A DNA stretch of 15,922 nt. Origin: CANNDT01 sp945876205. GTDB lineage: Bacteria > Acidobacteriota > Vicinamibacteria > Vicinamibacterales > UBA2999. The notes below the pieces were generated by a model, which was not told where the DNA came from, did not search any database, and saw only the letters and a program-made list of their open reading frames with translations. Of the stretch, positions 1 through 6,553 are shown piece by piece. The stretch is from the NCBI GenBank assembly GCA_947503365.1, contig CANNDT010000101.1, forward strand, positions 1 through 15,922, read 5' to 3'. Position 1 is the first letter of the stretch. The number at the start of each line of letters is the position of its first letter. Made by a program: the position numbers and the translations under genes.

Positions 1-513
1 TGCGCCGTTGGCCGGGCGTGGACGCGCCGCAGCCGCTGCCGCGGGCCGCGCAACCGCGGCGGTGGCGCGCGGCTTGGGCTCGGAGCCCTGCGCCCGCTGC
101 ACCAGCGTGAACCGCATCTGATCCCCGAGCATGTGATACATCCAGACCTCGGAGATCGAGATCTGCAGGTCCTGGCAGAGGCGCCGCGCCGGATCGATCA
201 TCGATTGCGGCACGTACAGGTGGAACGGCACGCGCAGCTTGGAGAAGGCGCCCCACTGCGACATCGCTTCGAGGTTGTTGACCGACTCGGCGGTCTCTAC
301 CTCGACGATACCGACAAGCTTGTGGCTCCGCTCGGTCGACTGAAGGACCAGATCCGGGAACCAAGCGTTAGGCGCAATTCCCACCGGGAATGCCTGCTCG
401 TTGCCCGGATTGATGCCGACCTCGAATTTTCTCTTGTATCGTGCCTGCAGGAGGCGAATGACCCGGTCATGCTCGAGCTGTTCTCGGACGGGCCGTACGA
501 GGATCGGACTCAA
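1..513 (-). CDS. Uncharacterised protein, C-terminus cut by window edge
   Basis: This open frame reads leftwards for 171 codons without a stop and leaves the window, so its C-terminus is missing. The start is taken as TTG at 511-513 because GGAGG (complement of 521-525) lies 7 nt upstream, the clearest Shine-Dalgarno site in the window. Residues 1-140 look globular and 141-171 are an Ala/Pro/Arg-rich low-complexity tail. Around residues 52-76 the pattern FPDLVL, a short loop, then GIVEVETAES resembles the strand-turn-strand core of PD-(D/E)xK nuclease-fold proteins (P53-D54, E71, E73), but Glu stands where the catalytic Lys is usual. I do not recognise the family; the nuclease-fold idea is inference. 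Coding on this strand is supported by the ribosome site and by an upstream -10-like box. The plus-strand frame opposite it has no comparable support. Confidence 0.75.
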   Translation of the reverse strand, partial: MSPILVRPVREQLEHDRVIRLLQARYKRKFEVGINPGNEQAFPVGIAPNAWFPDLVLQSTERSHKLVGIVEVETAESVNNLEAMSQWGAFSKLRVPFHLYVPQSMIDPARRLCQDLQISISEVWMYHMLGDQMRFTLVQRAQGSEPKPRATAAVARPAAAAAARPRPANGA

Positions 514-543
514 ATAGGACCCTCCGACGTGTGCTGCAACAAA

Positions 544-559
544 ACTGGGCAAACCCAGT
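544..559 (-). promoter_or_regulatory. Short hairpin in the leader of the leftmost gene
   Basis: ACTGGG and CCCAGT form a perfect 6-bp stem around a 4-nt loop. Read on the minus strand, the hairpin is followed by TTTTGTT. A -10-like TATATT lies just upstream on the minus strand (573-578), which would put the hairpin near the 5' end of the transcript. It could be an operator, an attenuator or a small terminator; the stem is short, so chance is possible. Confidence 0.35.
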
Positions 560-631
560 GCTAAACCGGGTGAATATAGCACGAGTTCGCCGACCCGTCG
601 TAAGCGAGGGGCATCGCCCACTCTGAATGCC

Positions 632-660
632 TTGACGATCGATGGGTCGGGCTCCACAAT
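632..660 (+). promoter_or_regulatory. Sigma70-like promoter for regulator-hemE-hemY run, likely leaderless
   Basis: TTGACG (632-637, five of six to consensus) and CACAAT (655-660, four of six) are separated by exactly 17 nt. Transcription would begin about 6-7 nt past the -10 box, at the GTG start codon at 666. No Shine-Dalgarno site precedes that GTG, so a leaderless mRNA is the simplest reading. Confidence 0.5.
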
Positions 661-665
661 GAGCC

Positions 666-1067
666 GTGCCCTCCCCCGCTGACTCCGCCGCTCGTGTGCT
701 GATCGTCGATGACGATGTGAGCGTGACTGACACGTTTTCGCGAATGCTTCGTCTCGAGGGCTACGAGGTGTGGGCGGCGCTTTCCGCCGACGAAGGGTTG
801 GGTCTCGCGCAAACCCACCGACCGCATGCCATCATTCTCGACCTGCGGATGCCGCTCACGAGCGGCCTGCAGTTTCTCCGCGCCATCCGCGAGATTCCCG
901 GCCTCACCAACACGCCTGTCGCCATCGTCACCGGGGATTACTACCTGGACGAAGCGCAGTCGAACGAGATCGCGGAGCTTGGCGCGCAGCTGCGCTACAA
1001 GCCGCTATGGCTCGAAGAGCTGGTGACGCTGGCGCGCGAGCTGCTCAAGGTCCCCATCCAGGAATAA
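666..1067 (+). CDS. Receiver-only response regulator
   Basis: This 133-residue protein is a single CheY-like receiver domain with no output domain. The acidic pair D15/D16 in VLIVDDD, the phospho-acceptor D59 in AIILDLRMP, the switch residue T89 in VAIVTG and K112 in RYKPL are all in the expected order and spacing. Such proteins pass a phosphoryl signal from a histidine kinase to a protein partner; no kinase is encoded nearby. GTG at 666 is chosen because it gives a domain of normal length and sits where the upstream promoter predicts transcription to start. The nearby ATG at 659 is in another frame with an early stop. Only 5 nt separate its stop from hemE, so the two are probably co-transcribed, although a functional link to haem synthesis is not evident from the sequence. 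Confidence 0.9.
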   Translation: MPSPADSAARVLIVDDDVSVTDTFSRMLRLEGYEVWAALSADEGLGLAQTHRPHAIILDLRMPLTSGLQFLRAIREIPGLTNTPVAIVTGDYYLDEAQSNEIAELGAQLRYKPLWLEELVTLARELLKVPIQE

Positions 1068-1072
1068 CCCAA

Positions 1073-2104
1073 GTGACAAATGCACGGTTTTTGAAAGCCT
1101 GCCGGCGAGAGCCGGTGGACGCGACGCCCGTCTGGTTCATGCGCCAGGCTGGCCGCTACATGGCGGAATATCGCGCGCTGCGCGAGCGGCATACGCTCCT
1201 CGACATCTGCCGCAATCCCGACCTCGCCACCGAGGTGACGCTTCAACCGGTTCGCCGGATCGAAGTCGATGCCGCGATTCTCTTTTCCGATCTCCTGCTG
1301 CCGCTCGAGCCGATGGGACTCCCCTTCGACTTCATCAAGGGCGAAGGTCCACAGATCGAGACACCGATCGAATCGCCGGAGGACATCGACAAGCTGCGGA
1401 TCTTCGAGCCGCGCGAGTCGCTGTCGCACGTGCTCGAGGCGATCGGCTTGATCCAGCGCGAGCTCGCCGGCCGGGTTCCGCTGATCGGTTTCGCGGGCGC
1501 CCCCTTCACCCTCGCGTCCTACGCGATCGAGGGAGGCCACTCGAACAACTTCGCGCGCACCAAGTCACTGATGTACGGACATCCCGAGTCGTGGCATCGC
1601 CTCTGCGACATGTTTGCCACGATCATCGGTGACTACCTCAACGCCCAGATCGACGCCGGCGTTGACGCCGTGCAGGTGTTCGACTCGTGGGTCGGCACGC
1701 TGAGCCCCGCCGACTACCGCGAGTTCGCGCTGCCCCACACCAAGAAGATCTTCGACGCCATCGGCACGCGGGTTCCCACCATTCACTTCGGCACCGGCAC
1801 CGCCACCACGCTCGAGGACCTGCGCGATGCGGGCGGGGACGTGATCGGCGTCGACTGGCGCAGCCCGATTGACGACGCGTGGGAGCGGATCGGATACGAC
1901 CACGCGGTGCAGGGCAACCTCGACCCGACGTTGCTGCTCGGCCCCGTGCAGCGGATGTTCAGCCAGACCGACGACATCCTCGAACGCGTGGGCGGCCGCC
2001 CCGGTCACATCTTCAACCTCGGCCACGGCATCCTCCCGACGACCCCCGTCGAGCACGTGCAAATGCTCGCCCAGTACGTTCATAGCTCATCAAGACGACG
2101 GTGA
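1073..2104 (+). CDS. hemE: Uroporphyrinogen decarboxylase HemE
   Basis: HemE removes four acetate carboxyls from uroporphyrinogen III to give coproporphyrinogen III in the cytosol. The 343-residue length fits the family. The N-terminal signature PVWFMRQAGRYMAEYR is at 19-34 with substrate-binding R24 and R28. The active-site Asp is D73 in ILFSDLLLP. The second signature GFAGAPFTLASYAIEGG is present, and the conserved C-terminal His is H318 in NLGHGILPTTPVEHV. The same frame stays open upstream to 770, but that part overlaps the response regulator in another frame; the family N-terminus fits GTG at 1073, 5 nt after the regulator's stop, with a weak AGGA about 9 nt ahead. Known pathway neighbour hemY follows after a 224-nt gap filled by an inverted repeat. 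Confidence 0.97.
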   Translation: MTNARFLKACRREPVDATPVWFMRQAGRYMAEYRALRERHTLLDICRNPDLATEVTLQPVRRIEVDAAILFSDLLLPLEPMGLPFDFIKGEGPQIETPIESPEDIDKLRIFEPRESLSHVLEAIGLIQRELAGRVPLIGFAGAPFTLASYAIEGGHSNNFARTKSLMYGHPESWHRLCDMFATIIGDYLNAQIDAGVDAVQVFDSWVGTLSPADYREFALPHTKKIFDAIGTRVPTIHFGTGTATTLEDLRDAGGDVIGVDWRSPIDDAWERIGYDHAVQGNLDPTLLLGPVQRMFSQTDDILERVGGRPGHIFNLGHGILPTTPVEHVQMLAQYVHSSSRRR

Positions 2105-2151
2105 GACAAATGGACGTCGAGAACTCTGTCGTTCGGACTTCCCGGTTCCGA

Positions 2152-2327
2152 CTTCCAAGTTCGTGTTCAGGTTCGGTTCGGCGTTCGCTGTTCCAGGTTC
2201 GACGTTCGGTCCGGCCTGACGGCGGACCGAACCCGTGAATCACGAACCACCAACGTCGAACCAGGAACCACCAACTGCGAACTGCGAACCGAACCTGAAC
2301 ACGAACCCGGAAGAAGGAACTTGGAAG
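2152..2327. repeat. Long nested inverted repeat between hemE and hemY
   Basis: Four pairs of perfect arms nest around a centre near 2218: 2152-2162 with 2317-2327 (11 bp), 2159-2180 with 2285-2306 (22 bp), 2196-2206 with 2252-2262 (11 bp) and 2205-2212 with 2224-2231 (8 bp). The arms are built from repeated copies of GTTCG on the left and CGAAC on the right. The whole could fold into one hairpin of about 176 nt in DNA or in the hemE-hemY transcript. Its right arm ends 1 nt before the hemY start and contains the purine-rich stretch that would serve as the hemY ribosome site. No coding sequence is seen here. Confidence 0.85.
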
Positions 2328-2328
2328 C

Positions 2329-3714
2329 GTGAACGACTCGGTTCCAGACAAAGTTCTTGACGTTGTAATTGTCGGCGCAGGCATTGCCGGGCTCTCGGCG
2401 GCCTATGAGCTGCAGCGGCGCGGGCTCGAGGTGCGGGTGCTCGAGGCGTCGGACCGTCCCGGCGGCGTCATCCTCACGGAGCGATTCGACGGCTGGGTGA
2501 TCGACGGCGGCCCTGATTCCATCCTCGTGCAGAAGCCGGCGGGCGTGAGCCTGTGCCGTGAGCTTGGGATCGCCGACCGCCTGGTCTCCACCCAGAAGCC
2601 GCGGACGGCCTACGTCATGCGCGACGGCACGCTCCACCCGATCATCGAGGGATCCTTCCTCGGCTTTCCGGTGGGTGTGGCGGCGCTCGCACGCTCGTCG
2701 CTCTTCACCCTGCGCGGCAAGCTGCGCATGGCGTGCGAAGTGCTCGTGCCCCGCGGATCGGGCCAGGACGAATCGATCGCCGCGTTCGTGCGCCGGCGGT
2801 TCGGCGAAGAAGCGGCCGAGTATCTCGCCGATCCGCTGCTCGCCGGGATCCATGCGGGCGACGCCGACCGGCTCTCGATGCGCGCCTTGTTTCCGCGGCT
2901 GCTCGAAGCCGAGCGGCAAGCCGGCAGCGTCATCCGATCGTTTCGCCGGCTCCACGTGAAGCCGTCCGAGCAGGGGGCGTTTGTCTCGCTGCCTGGCGGC
3001 GTCGGAGAGCTGGTGAACGCGCTTGCCGGTGCGCTGACTCCGGGGACGATCGCGCTGTCGGCCCGCGTGACGGAGCTGCGACGCGCAACGACCTACACCG
3101 TTGAATCAACCGTGGGGCCGATCGAGGCGCGCTCGGTGATCCTGAGCGTGCCCGCGTACGCGGCGGGCGCTCTCCTGCGCAGCTTCGACACGACGCTCGC
3201 GGGACTCTGTGACGCAATCCCGTATGCGTCAACCGCGACCGTGGCATTCGGTTACCGCCGCGATCAGATCGCGCATCCCCTTCGCGGCAGCGGCTTCGTC
3301 GTCCCGCGCGTCGAGCAGAGCCCGCTGCTCGCGGCGACGTGGGTGACCTCGAAGTGGCCGGGACGCGCGCCGGAGGGCCATGCGCTGGTGCGCGCCTTCC
3401 TCGGCGGCGGCCGCGACCCCCACCGCCTGGAGCGCAGCGACGAGGAGTTGATCGATACCGCGCGCGAAGCGCTCGAAGAAGCGCTCCAGATCGAAGGCGA
3501 GCCGGTGGTCTCGAGAATCTTCAGGTGGACCCGCCAGAGCCCGCAGTACGAGGTCGGCCACCTCGATCGCGTCGGCACCATCGAGCAACGGATGGCGTCC
3601 ATTCCCGGCGTGTTCCTCGCTGGCAGCGGATTCCACGCCATCGGCATCCCCGATTGCGTGGCGGACGGCCGAGAGACGGCCGCCCGGGCCGCGACATTCC
3701 TCGCTCGCCTCTGA
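2329..3714 (+). CDS. hemY: FAD-dependent protoporphyrinogen/coproporphyrinogen oxidase HemY
   Basis: This 461-residue flavoprotein belongs to the oxygen-dependent HemY/HemG (PPO/CgoX) family, which oxidises protoporphyrinogen IX or coproporphyrinogen III to the porphyrin. The Rossmann FAD site is VIVGAGIAGLSAAYEL at 13-28 with E39 at the end of the second strand, followed by DRPGG at 42-46 and IDGGPDSIL. The C-terminal FAD segment is FLAGSGFHAIGIPDCVADG near 429-447. The sequence alone does not settle which substrate is used. The GTG start at 2329 gives a normal N-terminus; the preceding GGAAC and GGAAG sequences lie in the right arm of an inverted repeat and may act as a weak ribosome site. 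hemE is directly upstream, and no hemH (ferrochelatase) lies between them. Confidence 0.95.
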   Translation: MNDSVPDKVLDVVIVGAGIAGLSAAYELQRRGLEVRVLEASDRPGGVILTERFDGWVIDGGPDSILVQKPAGVSLCRELGIADRLVSTQKPRTAYVMRDGTLHPIIEGSFLGFPVGVAALARSSLFTLRGKLRMACEVLVPRGSGQDESIAAFVRRRFGEEAAEYLADPLLAGIHAGDADRLSMRALFPRLLEAERQAGSVIRSFRRLHVKPSEQGAFVSLPGGVGELVNALAGALTPGTIALSARVTELRRATTYTVESTVGPIEARSVILSVPAYAAGALLRSFDTTLAGLCDAIPYASTATVAFGYRRDQIAHPLRGSGFVVPRVEQSPLLAATWVTSKWPGRAPEGHALVRAFLGGGRDPHRLERSDEELIDTAREALEEALQIEGEPVVSRIFRWTRQSPQYEVGHLDRVGTIEQRMASIPGVFLAGSGFHAIGIPDCVADGRETAARAATFLARL

Positions 3715-3716
3715 GC

Positions 3717-3810
3717 CACGAAGAACACGAAGAAATAGCCACGAAGACACGAAGGCTTTCTTGGCTTCGTGATCTTCGTGACCTTCGTGGCTACCTTCGT
3801 GACCTTCGTG
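3717..3810. repeat. CACGAAG heptad array A, inverted
   Basis: Four CACGAAG copies start at 3717, 3726, 3740 and 3748. Five reverse-complement CTTCGTG copies start at 3765, 3774, 3783, 3795 and 3804. Spacing is mostly 9 nt, with variable dinucleotide spacers between units. The two sets face each other across a 10-nt loop (3755-3764). The array begins 2 nt after the hemY stop codon. It could serve as a transcript-end hairpin for hemY, but the T-tract of an intrinsic terminator is absent. Confidence 0.9.
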
Positions 3811-3816
3811 GCTAGG

Positions 3817-4169
3817 TTCGGCCTCTATCTCATCTTCCAGGGCGAACGGAGACAAGGCGCGATCCTGATGGCCGCCAGCCGCTCTGGCGCGTGTTTGCGC
3901 CAGGGCACTACCGGTCCACTGACGCCGACCTGATCGGTCGCGAGGTGGTCTCGATGGTGCCCGACGAGGCCTCGGTCGTGGCGCAGGCCGCCATCGTTCC
4001 TCACCTGAGCACGCGCCTCCGGATACACATGCTCGACGCCGCGGCACCCGAGGCCGACTACGTCGTGATGTCCGACAGCCTCAGCCCGTGGCCTGCCGCC
4101 AACCTGGCGGAGCGCCACGAAGGACACGAAGGTCACGAAGGTTTATTTGATACTTCGTGTTCTTCGTGA
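3817..4169 (+). pseudogene. Eroded remnant of a membrane protein, probably DUF2079-like
   Basis: Two in-phase blocks in different frames suggest a gene that lost its middle. In the frame starting at 3817, GLYLIFQGERRQGAILMA looks like the end of a membrane helix with a basic loop. From 3861, in another frame, DPDGRQPLWRVFAPGHYR leads into SMVPDEASVVAQAAIVPHLS and then ADYVVMSDSLSPWPA. That pattern matches my memory of the C-terminal soluble part of DUF2079 integral membrane proteins (IPxxAxVxAQxxxVPHLSxR, later ADYV). An intact member would be several hundred residues long with many helices; only about 85-100 residues survive. The 3' end runs into heptad array B, where the translation becomes ERHEGHEGHEG, so the native C-terminus is gone. 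The longest uninterrupted frame begins at a GTG at 3891. The family call is tentative; the decay is better supported. Confidence 0.55.
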
Positions 4170-4199
4170 GCTTCGTGGCTGATCTTCGTGATCTTCGTG
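4114..4199. repeat. CACGAAG heptad array B, inverted
   Basis: Three CACGAAG copies start at 4116, 4125 and 4134, and five CTTCGTG copies start at 4153, 4162, 4171, 4184 and 4193. The left arm 4114-4140 pairs with 4153-4179 everywhere except the two dinucleotide spacers, around a 12-nt loop (4141-4152). The unit, the 9-nt period and the arm order are the same as in array A about 300 nt upstream. The array ends 16 nt before the next gene's start, so it also supplies that gene's upstream region. Confidence 0.9.
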
Positions 4200-4202
4200 G
4201 CA

Positions 4203-4208
4203 TAGAAT
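4203..4208 (+). promoter_or_regulatory. -10 box (TAGAAT) just before the methyltransferase gene
   Basis: TAGAAT matches the sigma70 -10 consensus at five of six positions and ends 7 nt before the ATG at 4216. No convincing -35 box is seen; the expected spot lies inside heptad array B. No Shine-Dalgarno site precedes the ATG, so a leaderless transcript is likely. Confidence 0.4.
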
Positions 4209-4215
4209 CTCAGCC

Positions 4216-4842
4216 ATGCGATTCGTCCTCGTTCTTCTGTTAACCGCCTTCACCACGGCGACGGCGACCGGTCAATCACGCGGCGCGCTCACCCCGCAGA
4301 TCGAGTCGATCCTCGAGAGCATCAAGGCGGCCGACAAGGGCCTGCTCGCCGTCTCGGAGGAAGACGGCAAGTTCCTGCGCGTGCTGATCGCGGCGCGCGG
4401 AGCGAAGTCTGTCCTCGAGATCGGCGCGGCCAGCGGCTACAGCGGCATCTGGCTTGGACTGGGTGCGCGCGAGACCGGCGGCCACGTCACGGCGATCGAA
4501 TTCGACCCGAAGCGCGCCGCCGAGGCGGCCGCCAACATCAAGAAGGCCGGCCTGAACGACGTCGTGACCGTCGTGCACGGCGACGCATTTCTCGAGATTC
4601 CGAAAGTGCCAGGCACATTCGACCTGGTGTTCCTGGACGCCTGGAAGCCTGACTACAAGAAGTTCTTCGACGTGGTCTTTCCACGGCTCAACACCGGTGG
4701 CGTGTTCGCGGCGCACAACGTCATCAACAAGAAGAGCGAGATGGAGCCGTTTCTCCAGACGATCCTGACGCACCCGCGCCTGTTCACCTCGATCGTCTCG
4801 CCCGCCAACGAAGGCATGTCGGTGTCGATCAAGCTCAGATGA
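4216..4842 (+). CDS. O-methyltransferase-like protein with an N-terminal signal peptide
   Basis: This 208-residue protein has the Rossmann fold of class I SAM-dependent O-methyltransferases (COMT/CCoAOMT-like). Motif I is VLEIGAASGYSG at 67-78, the ribose-binding acidic residue is E95 in VTAIEFD, and FLDAWKPDY holds D141, a metal ligand in relatives. The later GG-x-(D)-N motif reads GGVFAAHN, with H167 where family members usually have Asp, so metal binding may be altered. Residues 1-17 form a signal peptide (Arg, hydrophobic core VLVLLLTAF, AxA at 15-17), which is unusual for an enzyme using cytosolic SAM. The substrate is unknown. The stop overlaps the arginase start (ATGA), indicating translational coupling. 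The start follows a -10 box by 7 nt. Confidence 0.85.
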   Translation: MRFVLVLLLTAFTTATATGQSRGALTPQIESILESIKAADKGLLAVSEEDGKFLRVLIAARGAKSVLEIGAASGYSGIWLGLGARETGGHVTAIEFDPKRAAEAAANIKKAGLNDVVTVVHGDAFLEIPKVPGTFDLVFLDAWKPDYKKFFDVVFPRLNTGGVFAAHNVINKKSEMEPFLQTILTHPRLFTSIVSPANEGMSVSIKLR

Positions 4843-5747
4843 AGCCGGTCCACATCATCGGCGTACCGCTCGACCTCGGAGGAGGGCGGCGTGGCGTCGA
4901 CATGGGACCGTCCGCGCTGCGCATCGCCGGCATCGGCGATCAACTCGCCGCGCTCGGTCGCACGGTCGTCGACAAGGGTGACCTCCCTGCCCCGATCGCC
5001 GAAACGCAGCGTCCGGCGGACAAGAAGAAGAAATACATCCGCGACATCGCCGAGGTGTGCCAGAAGCTCTACGACACCGCCACCGCGTCACTGGATGCCG
5101 GCGCGATCCCGATCGTCCTCGGCGGCGACCACAGCCTTGGCGCCGGATCGGTCGCGGCCAGCGCCGCCTGGGTGCGGCGCACTGAATCAAAGCCGCTCGG
5201 ACTGCTCTGGGTGGATGCACACGCCGACATGAACACGCCCGGGACGACGCTGAGCGGAAACGTCCACGGCATGCCGCTCGCGGCGCTGCTCGGAGGCGAA
5301 CCGTCAGAGCTTGCGGCCATCGGCGGCTCGCCGTCGGTGCTCGCGCACCACACCGTGCTGCTCGGCATCCGCAACCTGGACGAACGCGAGAAGGAACAGG
5401 TTCGCGCGTCCGGCGTTCACGTCTTCACGATGAAGGACATCGACCGTGACGGTATCGCGAAGATCGCCGAGCGCGCGCTGGCGATCGCGGCCGACGGCAC
5501 GGGCGGCATCCATGTCTCCTTCGACATGGACGTCTGCGACCCGGCGATCGCCCCCGGCGTCGGCACGCCGGTCAAAGGCGGTCTCAACTACCGCGAAACG
5601 CACATGGTGATGGAGATGGTCGCCGATGCCCGGCGGCTCGTCGCACTGGATCTCGTCGAAGTCAATCCGACACTCGACCTGCGCAACGCGACCGCCGAGT
5701 TCGCCACCGAGCTTGCGCTGTCGGCCTTGGGAAAGAACATTTTCTAG
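4839..5747 (+). CDS. rocF: Arginase (ureohydrolase family)
   Basis: Arginase hydrolyses L-arginine to ornithine and urea with a binuclear manganese centre. The 302-residue length fits. All expected ligands are visible: H98 in GGDHS, D126/H128/D130 in WVDAHAD, and D229/D231 in SFDMDVCDP. The NVHGMP segment at 141-146 contains the catalytic-loop His H143, and E274 in LVEVNPTLD is the C-terminal conserved Glu. The combination NVHG plus VEVNP favours arginase over agmatinase or formiminoglutamase, though specificity is inferred from motifs. The ATG at 4839 overlaps the stop of the methyltransferase-like gene by 4 nt, and the next gene begins immediately after the stop codon. No urease or ornithine-using gene is in the window. 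Confidence 0.93.
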   Translation: MKPVHIIGVPLDLGGGRRGVDMGPSALRIAGIGDQLAALGRTVVDKGDLPAPIAETQRPADKKKKYIRDIAEVCQKLYDTATASLDAGAIPIVLGGDHSLGAGSVAASAAWVRRTESKPLGLLWVDAHADMNTPGTTLSGNVHGMPLAALLGGEPSELAAIGGSPSVLAHHTVLLGIRNLDEREKEQVRASGVHVFTMKDIDRDGIAKIAERALAIAADGTGGIHVSFDMDVCDPAIAPGVGTPVKGGLNYRETHMVMEMVADARRLVALDLVEVNPTLDLRNATAEFATELALSALGKNIF

Positions 5748-6542
5748 ATGATTCCGGACCTTCTCTACGATCTGCCCCTGTGGCTTCTCGGGGCCGTGAT
5801 CAGCGGTCTTGCCGTCGCCGTCACGCTGGCGGCATACGCCGGGTTCCGGCGAATCGTCCGCCGCGAGTTCGATAGCGACGACCGAGGCGTCGCGATGGCC
5901 GTATTGAGCGTCGTCGCCACCATCACCTCGCTGCTGCTCGCGTTTTCAGCGGTGTCGGTGTGGGAATCGTTCCAGTCGGCCGACGAAGCCGTCGTGCACG
6001 AGGCCGACACGATTGCAGAGCTTGCCCGCGACCTGGCGGTCTATGACAGCGCCGAATCGCGGCACGCCCGGGAGGTACTGCGACAGTACATTCAGCTGGT
6101 GGCCGACAAGGAGTGGGAGGACATGCGGACGGGCCAGGCGAGTGCCGAGGCGTGGGCCACCGCCGACAACATCTTCCGCGCCGTGGGAACAATCGAGCCC
6201 GATACGCTCAAACGGCAGGCACTGCTGCCCGAAATCTGGGCCCGCACCAACGAGTTGGTCGGGCATCGGCGCGATCACCTCTACACGAGTGAGTCCGAGG
6301 TGCCGGCGACGCTCTGGCTCGTCGTGCTGGCGGGGTGCATGCTCACGATGGCCAATATGTTCGTCCTGCCTCCCTCGTCGTTCAATATCAGCATGATCGC
6401 GGCGCTGGCGTTCTCGCTGGGCCTCGTCTTCTTCTTCGTCATTGCGATGGACCGGCCGTTCGCCGGGCGGGAGAGCATCAGCGACGAACCGTTCCGCAGC
6501 GCGCTCGAGAACATGCAGCGCTGGGACGATCAGACCCCCTAA
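5748..6542 (+). CDS. DUF4239 membrane protein
   Basis: This 264-residue protein fits the DUF4239 (bestrophin-like) family of unknown function. It has two N-terminal membrane helices (about 9-31 and 49-71), a charged helical region at 75-180 that includes ADEAVVHEADTIAELARDL, and two C-terminal helices (about 187-205 and 212-234). They are followed by the family-typical AMDRPFAG at 233-240 and a short polar tail. The four-helix layout with a soluble middle is characteristic. Ion-channel activity has been suggested for the wider fold but cannot be inferred here. The ATG directly abuts the arginase stop with no gap, so the genes are probably co-transcribed. A strong hairpin follows 11 nt after the stop. 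Confidence 0.85.
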   Translation: MIPDLLYDLPLWLLGAVISGLAVAVTLAAYAGFRRIVRREFDSDDRGVAMAVLSVVATITSLLLAFSAVSVWESFQSADEAVVHEADTIAELARDLAVYDSAESRHAREVLRQYIQLVADKEWEDMRTGQASAEAWATADNIFRAVGTIEPDTLKRQALLPEIWARTNELVGHRRDHLYTSESEVPATLWLVVLAGCMLTMANMFVLPPSSFNISMIAALAFSLGLVFFFVIAMDRPFAGRESISDEPFRSALENMQRWDDQTP

Positions 6543-6553
6543 CCTCGGCTGGC

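Noticed and set aside
133..564. Plus-strand open frame over the leftmost gene
   Set aside because: It is antisense to a minus-strand frame that has an SD site and a coherent protein; its own translation looks like a high-GC shadow.
770..1072. N-terminal extension of the hemE frame
   Set aside because: It overlaps the response regulator in another frame and has no resemblance to HemE; the family N-terminus fits GTG 1073.
3717..4199. CRISPR array
   Set aside because: The units are 7 nt with 2-nt gaps and inverted halves; there are no spacers of 30-40 nt and no cas genes.
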